Shown here: piece by piece, positions 40,601 through 46,379 of the stretch | Numbering within the stretch: position 1 is the stretch's first letter | How the letters are laid out: each line of letters starts with the position of its first letter | Assembly (NCBI GenBank): GCA_938022165.1 | Contig: CALIEI010000014.1 | Span: 1 to 46,379 of the forward strand | Origin: an uncultured Saprospiraceae bacterium | Lineage (GTDB): Bacteria > Bacteroidota > Bacteroidia > Chitinophagales > Saprospiraceae | DNA length: 46,379 nucleotides | Direction: 5' to 3' | Made by a program: the position numbers and the translations under genes | The notes under the pieces: model-generated | Told to the model about the DNA's origin: nothing | Databases searched by the model: none | What the model saw: the letters and a program-made list of their open reading frames with translations, nothing else

Positions 40601-41268
40601 TCACCCGTACAAGTAAGTGCTAGTCTATATACTCTAACATTCACTGGAGTTTTAGCTGCACGCAATTGATTAGTAGCTATCTCAGTCGATTTCTCTTCGG
40701 TATCTGGTTCAGCGTAATAATCTGAAGTCACTCCACATCCAAGCACTGGCATGTCTTCTGCATCAGTGTAAGTATCTTTTTCATTGTAAACGATTACATG
40801 ATCTCCACTACCTCTGGTGTATGGATCTAATAATACTCTTCCATTAGGGGTATGGATAGAACCATGAAACCCAAGTGGGGTATGATCAAATCGAATACTA
40901 TTCAATGGGTTATCAATACTAACTCCGCTGTAGGTTTTGATGTTCGGATATTTGGCAGACATCTCTGGTGCCATTATTGGAGATTCTACAACACTAAATC
41001 TTTCTATAGAACCATCTTCTAAAGGGAAGCTAACGATAAGTTGCTTTTTGGAATTTGTATACTCCATTGGAGCATCCTTCAAGGTCTCCTTTAAAGTATT
41101 AAAGTTTAGTTCGAAGTATTTGGCCTTTGTCGGCTCTTTGACATCATAAAAAATTCTACTTGTCGGAATTAGACTTTCACTTGTTTCAGCCCAAAAGTTG
41201 TTTTGTTGTCCGTTCAACAAACTCAATGAGCCCAATAAGAGAGCGAGTACTAGTAAATTGATTTTCAT
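37621..41268 (-). CDS. Reprolysin-like zinc metallopeptidase with P-domain and T9SS type-A sorting domain
   Basis: A 1215-residue secreted protease. It has a signal peptide (MKINLLVLALLLGSLSLLNGQ), a propeptide-like region to about residue 205, and a metzincin catalytic domain with zinc ligands H354, H358 and H364 and catalytic E355 in HEIAHQFSCGH. The usual glycine of HExxHxxGxxH is serine here, and GTTIMSYSGACG provides the Met-turn. Ig-like modules follow, then a proprotein-convertase P-domain (about 880-1000, NISTSFSGDIVSKINVTQG...), a cadherin-like segment, and a type-A C-terminal sorting domain (EVLPNPVSDILYVKT...NPLGNGIYFLKIQ). It should be exported through the type IX system and act at the surface on protein substrates. 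A good promoter precedes it. Confidence 0.92.
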   Translation of the reverse strand: MKINLLVLALLLGSLSLLNGQQNNFWAETSESLIPTSRIFYDVKEPTKAKYFELNFNTLKETLKDAPMEYTNSKKQLIVSFPLEDGSIERFSVVESPIMAPEMSAKYPNIKTYSGVSIDNPLNSIRFDHTPLGFHGSIHTPNGRVLLDPYTRGSGDHVIVYNEKDTYTDAEDMPVLGCGVTSDYYAEPDTEEKSTEIATNQLRAAKTPVNVRVYRLALTCTGEFAQQNGGTLESVNASFTTILNRLNQIFQLEVAIRVQLIPENDNLIFLDPDTDPYNNQNNSGSAFLAQTRPAFILNGIFDDMYDVGHLFHRGCSDVGGVVNGRACDDMGKSRGVTCQFSVSNVTAVVDVLAHEIAHQFSCGHSWDNCPSSANQRAGSVSCEPGSGTTIMSYSGACGDQNLGASDSYYNICSLESFYRYIRDVEPNCGMDVQNGNNFPVVVAPYEDGFFIPASTPFELTAEASDEDGDAITYCWEQTDVGTVPSPIGMPVGNAPIFRSRPPTTSPTRSFPSYAAVLANSFNNTEVMPTYDRDLTFACTVRDNVADGSGVVWDGVAFKVDGESGPFRLTFPSSLNHSLTAGEMAEFTWDPANSQNAPVNCKTVNLLLSYDNGASFTDTLARNVINDGSYFVNVPDRVSNNTRIKIEAADNIFYDFSNQRIEIAEATAPGFAFDLTPEFQEVCAPANISLDVFTASILDFDNPVELSIVSDIPDYVSDINIVNNALIPGEQSTIDLTVEEPGEDVSLELTIQAISENADTTFRTIQLDVRSNDFSSLSLDGPEDGLSGVVGIPDFVWSTTANVNSYLFELATSPTFDEESMIVVEDNITEPFYQLDQVLDATTLYYWRVTPSGVCGSGAPTNPSAFHSASFDCQDIAAEDLPINISTSFSGDIVSKINVTQGGTISDINIVNITGSHSDFSDLSFSITSPAGTTVRLVSNKCFAMTGTFDMAFDQESPFDFVCPPKNVFIPQDDLGAFTGEDTEGIWEFTINDRSAQFGGIIESWSLEFCSSIALNPPNLVRNNTLLISEDFEKTIDNNLLRVEDPNNVDWELQYTLVTQPEFGDVLLEGTPLNVGDTFSQFDLNNLRVSYRSDLTVGETDNFLFTVIDGDGGWTGTHRYEIEFVDQNVSASSLNEIEIEVLPNPVSDILYVKTNNNFSLSSNMEVYNLQGQLMIEQSISGNIRESINTNPLGNGIYFLKIQDGNNYSITKFVVEK

Positions 41269-41294
41269 ATTATTTTGCTATTTATGTTTTTTAA

Positions 41295-41323
41295 CAAATA
41301 TAATCATTATCAGGTTTTGACAA
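41295..41323 (-). promoter_or_regulatory. Promoter of the metallopeptidase gene
   Basis: On the minus strand TTG (41323-41321), an 18-nt spacer and TATATTTG (41302-41295) match the Bacteroidota consensus, about 27 nt before the ATG at 41268. Confidence 0.65.
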
Positions 41324-41365
41324 TATCATTTTGGAGACTATTAGACGAATACTATATAAGAATCG

Positions 41366-44300
41366 TTAAAATGTTGCTTTAACTTGCAAATTCCCGAAGT
41401 GAATAACATCTAGATCACCTGTTTTGCGGCCATTATAGTTGATTAACAGTTGCAGATTTTTTGCAATACGTTGGTTCATGGTCAGCTGCCACTCCAAATT
41501 TCTTCCATTTTGTAGTCCATCTAGCATAGTAAATGCAACTGGGGTATTTAGCGGACCTTCAAAATCTATGTCTGAATAGGTCAAGCTAAGATCTAAAGAC
41601 CTCGAAATAGTGTTTTGATATCCTAAACTAACAGTCAATTCATTTTTTGTCAATTGCTCATTGTCGCCTATTTGATTAGATTGCTTTTCCCAACCATACT
41701 GTAAACTCGCATTTAAAATTGTAGAAAATAAAAAATGCACAGCGGGTCTAATTCGAGTAAAATCTAAGTTGAAGTTTCTATTTTGAAATAAACTGAACTC
41801 GTTCATTCTATTTCCACTTTGTAGATCAAAAGTGTGATTTATGGATTCTGTAAATCTAAATTGATAATTTAGATAATTTTCAATCTGCCTATTCCTAATA
41901 GTTCCGATATCCAGTGCCTGAACACTAAAAATATTTGATCTTCCTACAAAAGCCGCAAATTTTGAATTCCCTCTATCATAATACAAGTTGTTCCTAACCA
42001 AAGATTGAGCAGTTACTATACCTGGATCGTCAAATGCTAAATCAAAGGGATTCCAAAAATTGAAACTTGCACTATCGTTATTTTTACGACTGATCTGGAT
42101 GTTGGTACTTGTTGAAAATTTACTTATAAATTTTTTGATCCCTTTTTGATCAAACCATATTGGCTTTAAGCCCAGTTGAAAGTTTTCATTAAACAATACA
42201 TTTTGCGTCTTTATGAACTCATTGGTCGGGCGTTCAATACGAATAAAAGTAGCTTGATCTACATTGGCAGCGATTTCAAATTCTTCAAGCTGTTGGACGC
42301 CATCTTCATTGTAGTCTAACCATTGAAAAATTCCTTTTCCTGGCTCCACTTCAAGATATATAAACGATCTTTTGTTTTCTTGCCCACTACCTAGTTCATA
42401 AGCAGTTGTAGAGCGAACAACCCCTTTCAGCAGCTGAAAAGTGTAGGTCAACTTACCCAGATATGTTTGAAAGTCAACTTCATCAAGCAATTCTGGATTA
42501 TCTACTCTTAAATTTCTGGCAAGAAAATTCCAGTTCAATTGTTGCGAGGCTTTTTCATTCCAATGCCCTTTTACATTTAGCTCTTGTGCGGTACTTACTA
42601 GATCCATAAGCCCACCATCTGGAAGCTTATCCGTTCTCCTGGCAACTGAAATTCTGGAATACAATGTACTGCTGCTTTTATTTTCTAGATAGGCTTCATA
42701 CCTAGCGAAAGCCAAGCTTAAAGTAGAAAGAGAGTCTGGATTTACTCTTCTTATATTTTGTTCTATTAGTGATGTCACCCCTATCCTGTAACCGCTTTTT
42801 CCTAGATCTTGATAGACGTCAAAATTCGGCCTCCAAAATGTCCCTTCTTCTCCAGTAGATCTAGATTTTAGCAATGAAGGTTTTGAAATCACGGTGAGCC
42901 CTTTGTGCCGAAAAAATAGATCTGCTGACTGCTTAAATCCTTGAACATTCGTAGCGTTATCCAAAAATTGACTCGTTAGTGATAGTTTAAAATTTCTTTG
43001 CTTGGACAGCCGCAGGTATCCGGTAGCCAAATGTTGCTGGGCATTTTCAGCTCCAATCCCTAGATTCCAATCTCTATTAAATTCTGCATTTCGAAACGGA
43101 TTGATAGTGGCAAAATTTTCGTGTATAAACTCATAAGAAACACCTGCATCTAAATTGAATTTTAAGCTATCCATTGACGACTTATAATCAAGAAAAGAAA
43201 ACGATGAAACACCTCTATTGTCATTATTATTTAGGTTAGAAAAACGATTCTTGTCTTGATTGCTAGTCGCTACTTCAGCACCTACATGCCATCGCTTGTT
43301 CAATTCATGATCTATCCCCAAGGTCAAGATCGACGTTTTTTCAGGAGCACTGAGTTGGATAAGCGGGGCATAATCTCCCTGAGGTATACCGCCCATCGGC
43401 GCTACCCATTGAAAAATAGTGCCATTACTAGAACCTGGCATTAAGATATAATGGCCTTGATTCGCACCGACAAAACTAAACTGCGCAGTAAAGAGATCTA
43501 ACTCTTCAGAGGTGGAAAAAACTAAAACACTATCGAAGACAAGACCATTCACTAGACTATCTGTGAGTCGATAGCTTATAGGATTCAATTCCTCTTCCAT
43601 TAGAGGATTGATAGAAGAACCAAATGCATTTTCGAGATCGTCTCCAAGCAAGGCAAGTTGTTGTTTTTGACTTGCATCTACACTACTAGTTGCCCCGGTA
43701 TTTCTACTATCTTGCTCTAGATAGTAAGAGCCATATATTCTAGTTTTATCTTTTTGAAATTCTCCTTTCAATAAAGAACCCGTCCTCAAATATCGTTGAT
43801 TGTTATACTCAAAATCTACCGTAATTCTCACATCTTTAGTGATGAGCAAGTTAGGCGTAAAAGTGATTTCTGCTGTATTGTAATCTATAATGTAATCCTT
43901 TTCAATTCCTCTAGTCAGTAGCACTCCGTCTAGATAAACGCGTTCCGTAGCTGCGATAACGATAATAAAATTTTCACCATCCGCTCCTTGTAGTCTGTAC
44001 GGGCCTTGATTGCCCTCTTGGATGGGGATAATATTTCTGTTATAAATCCCTCTGGAGATAGCCGTCGCCGCTGTAGTGTATAGCGTACCTCCTTTATCTA
44101 GTTCAAAAACATCATCATACTTTAAACCCTGCCATTTTTTAAAGAAATTTAAAAAGTGGCTACTGTCTGACTGTACTTCATAGTCACCTATCAAGAGTCT
44201 GTGTTGATCTTTGCTCAGCTGAATAAACACTTTATCGAACTCCCTCAAATTTTGGGTGTTCCCCTCTGGTTGAAGCGGAATGTTTTGATCTGAGATCGCA

Positions 44301-44845
44301 GCTAGGATATCTATTTCGCCACCGATTTTCCCACTTAACTGAAGATCTAGGTCAGAACTCAATACCAGGTCTTGCCTGTTTCCGATACTGAATCCACGAG
44401 CAAAGCTACCCGAGTAGTTCAGTTCACGGCTTTGTATATTCTGGATATTTGCACTGCCATCATCGATGGTCAAATCATAATAACTATCGGGAGACCTTGC
44501 TATGAGCGTAGAGTCTAGCAGTTTGGTTTCTTCAAATAGGGGAGCACTCAGATACCTGTATTGTAGTCGATATCGATCCGCACCATTCAGATTATTCGGA
44601 TCTATGCTTAATGTATCCTGCGCTAGCTGATAGGCATCTGGTGATAGATGGTCTTTGCCATTGATTATTATGGCTATGGATTCAGGGAGAACAAATTTAG
44701 ATTCTAAGATGACGGTAGTCCGTCTACTAGATAATAGGGTATCTACCGAGCCAGAATGCTCTTGTGCAAAGGCTATTTGGCACAGAAAAGCGATTGCTAC
44801 TATCCAGCTTCCTCTAAGTATAGACAGTGTAGCAATTGGGTTCAA
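41366..44845 (-). CDS. Large outer-membrane beta-barrel protein with SprA-like motifs
   Basis: A 1159-residue protein with a signal peptide (ending in CQIAFAQ). The first ~350 residues carry motifs shared, to my eye, with the N-terminal regions of the T9SS translocon SprA: YSGSFARGFSIGNRQDLVLSSDLDLQLSGKIG, AAISDQNIPLQPEGNT, FDKVFIQLSKDQHRLLIGDYEV and VYLDGVLLTRGIEKDYIIDYNTAEITFTPN. The rest alternates hydrophobic and polar residues over many strands and ends with INYNGRKTGDLDVIHFGNLQVKATF, a typical barrel end with terminal phenylalanine. SprA itself is about twice as long. A surface or transport role linked to type IX secretion is possible but unproven. It lies 97 bp upstream of the sorted metallopeptidase gene on the same strand, and that gene has its own promoter. 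Confidence 0.7.
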   Translation of the reverse strand: MNPIATLSILRGSWIVAIAFLCQIAFAQEHSGSVDTLLSSRRTTVILESKFVLPESIAIIINGKDHLSPDAYQLAQDTLSIDPNNLNGADRYRLQYRYLSAPLFEETKLLDSTLIARSPDSYYDLTIDDGSANIQNIQSRELNYSGSFARGFSIGNRQDLVLSSDLDLQLSGKIGGEIDILAAISDQNIPLQPEGNTQNLREFDKVFIQLSKDQHRLLIGDYEVQSDSSHFLNFFKKWQGLKYDDVFELDKGGTLYTTAATAISRGIYNRNIIPIQEGNQGPYRLQGADGENFIIVIAATERVYLDGVLLTRGIEKDYIIDYNTAEITFTPNLLITKDVRITVDFEYNNQRYLRTGSLLKGEFQKDKTRIYGSYYLEQDSRNTGATSSVDASQKQQLALLGDDLENAFGSSINPLMEEELNPISYRLTDSLVNGLVFDSVLVFSTSEELDLFTAQFSFVGANQGHYILMPGSSNGTIFQWVAPMGGIPQGDYAPLIQLSAPEKTSILTLGIDHELNKRWHVGAEVATSNQDKNRFSNLNNNDNRGVSSFSFLDYKSSMDSLKFNLDAGVSYEFIHENFATINPFRNAEFNRDWNLGIGAENAQQHLATGYLRLSKQRNFKLSLTSQFLDNATNVQGFKQSADLFFRHKGLTVISKPSLLKSRSTGEEGTFWRPNFDVYQDLGKSGYRIGVTSLIEQNIRRVNPDSLSTLSLAFARYEAYLENKSSSTLYSRISVARRTDKLPDGGLMDLVSTAQELNVKGHWNEKASQQLNWNFLARNLRVDNPELLDEVDFQTYLGKLTYTFQLLKGVVRSTTAYELGSGQENKRSFIYLEVEPGKGIFQWLDYNEDGVQQLEEFEIAANVDQATFIRIERPTNEFIKTQNVLFNENFQLGLKPIWFDQKGIKKFISKFSTSTNIQISRKNNDSASFNFWNPFDLAFDDPGIVTAQSLVRNNLYYDRGNSKFAAFVGRSNIFSVQALDIGTIRNRQIENYLNYQFRFTESINHTFDLQSGNRMNEFSLFQNRNFNLDFTRIRPAVHFLFSTILNASLQYGWEKQSNQIGDNEQLTKNELTVSLGYQNTISRSLDLSLTYSDIDFEGPLNTPVAFTMLDGLQNGRNLEWQLTMNQRIAKNLQLLINYNGRKTGDLDVIHFGNLQVKATF

Positions 44846-45010
44846 TAGATGTTGATTTTTTTAATTCCTATTAATTGTATTGGCTTAGGAAGGCCTTATT
44901 ACTAAGATTAAACGCCAATTGAGCCAAAATTGCTATAAAATAAGGCAAAAAATAGGCTTTATGGTCGGCTATATCAAATGAACCGCTATGTACTTTAGAA
45001 ATAGGAAATA
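44846..45010. other. Divergent intergenic stretch
   Basis: AT-rich DNA between the minus-strand barrel gene and the rpsU promoter. I see no gene. No good minus-strand TAnnTTTG box was found for the barrel gene. Confidence 0.4.
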
Positions 45011-45043
45011 TTGGCATTTTTACTTAAAAATATCGTATATTTG
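45011..45043 (+). promoter_or_regulatory. Promoter of the 70-aa protein / rpsU transcript
   Basis: TTG (45011-45013), a 22-nt spacer and TATATTTG (45036-45043), followed by GCAGTCC, fit the Bacteroidota promoter pattern. The first gene starts at 45278, so the leader would be about 225 nt. Confidence 0.65.
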
Positions 45044-45046
45044 CAG

Positions 45047-45277
45047 TCCATTTCATAGAAGCTGCCAAAAATGGACCCTACTAAAGAGTATTCCTAGCTT
45101 CTAATGATTGGCAAATTTGTCCAGATTATTGAACATCTTTTGCAATCCTAACAAAGATAATAAACTGAATATCAACGAAATTAGCAAAATATTTTTGCAT
45201 AAATCTCGTTTAAATACTCTGCGCATTACACAGTGTAGTACGCATTGATTTTTAACAATTTTAAATACAATAGGATA
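45047..45277 (+). promoter_or_regulatory. Long structured 5' leader before the 70-aa protein and rpsU
   Basis: Two structures stand out. GTCCATTT (45047-45054) and AAATGGAC pair at the presumed transcript start. Near the end, TGCGCATTACAC (45220-45231) and GTGTAGTACGCA (45233-45244) form a 25-nt palindrome with 10 of 12 pairs matching, ending 33 nt before the ATG. Leaders of this kind often mediate autoregulation of ribosomal protein genes. It could alternatively be an operator. Confidence 0.45.
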
Positions 45278-45490
45278 ATGAGGAATAAGAACTTTAAGTA
45301 CGCTAAAGGAGTATATTATTTTAACGTAAGGAACGGACAACAAAATATCACTATAAAAAGAGTAAAAAAGAACGAAGCTGTGATGGCTTTTTCTGGATAC
45401 AAACAAAACGGTAAAGACGTCACTTGGTTAGGCTGCTGGGATGGTAAAAAATGGCAAGAATCCACTGCACCTACTAAAGCTGAAGCTTAG
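45278..45490 (+). CDS. Small basic protein upstream of rpsU
   Basis: A 70-residue soluble protein (MRNKNFKYAKGVYYFNVRNG...NITIKRVKKNEAVMAFSGY...DVTWLGCWDGKKWQEST). It has a basic, aromatic N-terminal half and a short beta-rich pattern with a WLGCWDGKKW turn; there is no signal peptide or membrane helix. I recognise no family. The frame could start at 45245, but the ATG at 45278 follows the leader palindrome and an AGGA. It lies 23 nt before rpsU with no terminator between, so both are probably on one transcript. A ribosome- or RNA-associated role is a guess from position and charge. Confidence 0.7.
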   Translation: MRNKNFKYAKGVYYFNVRNGQQNITIKRVKKNEAVMAFSGYKQNGKDVTWLGCWDGKKWQESTAPTKAEA

Positions 45491-45513
45491 ATAAAATATT
45501 TAAATAACTATTT

Positions 45514-45699
45514 ATGATTATAATTGAAGTAAAAGAAGGCGAATCAATCGACAGAGCGCTAAAAAGGTACAAAAGAAAGCACCAAAACATCGGCATCAAT
45601 AAACAATTGCGTTCACGCAAGCAGTTTACCAAGCCATCTGTAGAAAGAAGATTCGAAGTTCTTAAAGCTAAGTACAAGCTTAAAAAGTTTGGATCTTAG
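45514..45699 (+). CDS. rpsU: Small ribosomal subunit protein bS21
   Basis: A 61-residue bS21 (MIIIEVKEGESIDRALKRYKRKHQ...LRSRKQFTKPSVERR...AKYKLKKF), of normal length with the family's basic C-terminal half. bS21 sits near the platform of the 30S subunit. In Bacteroidota it helps occlude the anti-Shine-Dalgarno end of 16S rRNA. The sequence before this ATG (AAATAACTATTT) has no Shine-Dalgarno motif. It is followed by a strong terminator. Confidence 0.95.
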   Translation: MIIIEVKEGESIDRALKRYKRKHQNIGINKQLRSRKQFTKPSVERRFEVLKAKYKLKKFGS

Positions 45700-45726
45700 T
45701 CCATTACTCAATTTTCATTCCTTATA

Positions 45727-45775
45727 AAACTATCCTTTGATTTGCAGTTTATGCCAAGTCAAAGGATAGTTTATT
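45727..45775 (+). terminator. Terminator of the rpsU transcript
   Basis: AAACTATCCTTTGA (45727-45740) and TCAAAGGATAGTTT (45759-45772) pair perfectly over 14 bp with an 18-nt loop, followed by ATTTTAT. Confidence 0.75.
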
Positions 45776-45951
45776 TTATACCTACCTTTTTTCGACTGCC
45801 CTTCATTTGTTCGTTTCCATAGTGAACTCATTTGTTGAAATTTTAGTACATTTGAACTCAACTCCCGATTACCATTCCCTGTAAAAACCTTTGCTGATAG
45901 ATGAATTAGATATATCTACACATTTAGATATGCTATAGCTTAGTCGTCGAT
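45776..45951. other. Intergenic stretch after rpsU
   Basis: No open frame of note. TACATTTG (45847-45854) matches the -7 consensus but has no properly spaced TTG. Confidence 0.4.
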
Positions 45952-46117
45952 TAGATTTGCTTCTGTGCACAAATATGAAAGATTAACTACTAGATGAGAT
46001 AGGCAAACCTATTTATCACGTTATTAGTATGTGCATCCAATAAGGTTTATTTAGAGATAAACATATTTTGATGTAAGATCGTAACTCGAATTAGATTTGG
46101 GTTACGATTTTTTTTTT
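45952..46117 (+). ncRNA. Candidate small RNA with its own promoter box and terminator
   Basis: TAGATTTG (45952-45959) is a -7 box match. About 150 nt later ATCGTAAC (46078-46085) and GTTACGAT (46101-46108) form a stem followed by ten T, an intrinsic terminator. Between them only frames of 3-4 codons follow an ATG, while GTTTAT/ATAAAC near 46045-46062 can form a hairpin. A terminator with no gene before it suggests a non-coding transcript. No -33 TTG is at standard distance. It may instead be debris next to R2. Confidence 0.4.
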
Positions 46118-46268
46118 GGGCGTGCCCTACTTTCGCGAAAAGCTTCAGTAGGTCGGGCTGTACGTGACCAGGTCCCAGCCTGCCCCGCCATCCTTGGTCG
46201 CGGACTGCTTCTTTCAGTCGCATCACTACCATCCCTCACGTGAGGCTGTTACGAAAGTCAAATTTCGA
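46108..46268 (+). repeat. Intergenic repeat R2 (R family)
   Basis: Starts in a T run with TTGGGCGTGCCC, then CCTACT/AGTAGG hairpin, GGTCGGGCT, GGACTGC...CAGTC, CTACCATCCCTCAC and the 3' end ACGAAAGTCAAATTT. R1 has the same blocks in the same order. The 61-codon antisense frame crossing it looks like a spurious product of the repeat. It ends ~22 nt before the next ORF. Confidence 0.6.
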
Positions 46269-46290
46269 CTATAAAAAATAGGGTTAATTT

Positions 46291-46379
46291 ATGAGAAGCT
46301 TAAATTCTGAGCTTTTAGTTTGTGGTTGGCAGCAGTGGATGTCACTACCAGAACCGAAAATAAATTGCAATTATGGCTT
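46291..46379 (+). CDS. 5' end of a gene running off the window
   Basis: An ATG at 46291 opens a frame of 29 complete codons without stop to the window edge (MRSLNSELLVCGWQQWMSLPE...). The stretch LLVCGWQQWMSLP resembles the start of the RimK-associated/ATP-dependent zinc protease family (..VGWREWVSLP..), but the next residues do not follow that pattern, so I leave the function open. Repeat R2 lies just upstream. Confidence 0.45.
   Translation, partial: MRSLNSELLVCGWQQWMSLPEPKINCNYG

Noticed and set aside
46047-46232. 61-codon minus-strand frame near the right edge
   Set aside because: It overlaps repeat R2 and the terminator before it; similar spurious frames are expected from such repeats.
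1-46379. CRISPR arrays, tRNA or rRNA genes, prophage or IS transposases
   Set aside because: I looked for regular short repeats with spacers, conserved tRNA arms and transposase or integrase motifs and found none.

Overview
The window comes from a low-GC Bacteroidota chromosome. The evidence is a complete type IX secretion / gliding-motility core (a PorP/SprF-family protein followed by gldK-gldL-gldM-gldN), several secreted proteins with type IX C-terminal sorting domains, start codons mostly without Shine-Dalgarno sequences, and promoter-like boxes of the Bacteroidota form TTG-N17-23-TAnnTTTG. The gene content (TPR-CHAT protein, SprA-like barrel, large sorted metallopeptidase) would suit the Saprospiria/Cytophagia side of the phylum, but I cannot fix the genus. 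There is no phage, plasmid, IS transposase, rRNA, tRNA or CRISPR array.

Layout. 1-2300: a CoA-binding protein, a terminator hairpin, a ~185-bp near-perfect palindrome and a dihydrolipoyl acyltransferase (E2). 2358-8245: recR, a glycosyltransferase fused to a degenerate sugar-phosphate-transferase-like tail, a minimal exported protein with a type-B sorting domain, recG and rbfA. 8655-12017 (minus): a four-gene run of OMP, lipoprotein, Ppx/GppA phosphatase and a metal-ABC permease fused to a DtxR-like regulator module. 12171-13235: a small conserved protein and a PhnP-like metallo-beta-lactamase-fold hydrolase. 13365-19303: porP/sprF and gldKLMN. 19359-23112: an SF1 helicase and an ABC exporter. 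23467-30858: gcvP, hldD, a phosphopantetheinyl transferase with a lipoprotein, WD40 protein plus dCTP deaminase, and a SPOR protein. 30940-34104 (minus): rhodanese, sorted surface protein, PASTA protein. 34648-44845: exported TPR-CHAT protein, a reprolysin-like sorted metallopeptidase and a 1159-aa SprA-like barrel. 45278-45699: a 70-aa protein and rpsU behind a long structured leader. The right edge has a candidate small RNA and the 5' end of one more gene.

The least expected content is intergenic. Three families of structured repeats occur: (P) the palindrome at 731-915 and what looks like its internally deleted relative at 12065-12108; (E) three GC-richer elements at about 8420-8652, 23161-23330 and 34170-34372, sharing a 3' stem framed by GGAtgnCCnGGTC and GGnatgnCCCA; (R) two elements at about 34388-34605 and 46108-46268, sharing TTGGGYGTGCCC, a CCTACT/AGTAGG hairpin, GGTCGRGCT and a 3' end ACGAAAGTCWAATTT. 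They resemble repeats that recur in Bacteroidota intergenic DNA, for which I know no assigned function.

Functionally, the type IX machinery here would export at least three proteins encoded in the same window (5017-5628, 31238-33166, 37621-41268). The rest is mostly housekeeping: DNA repair (RecR, RecG), ribosome maturation (RbfA, bS21), glycine cleavage, LPS heptose synthesis and nucleotide metabolism.
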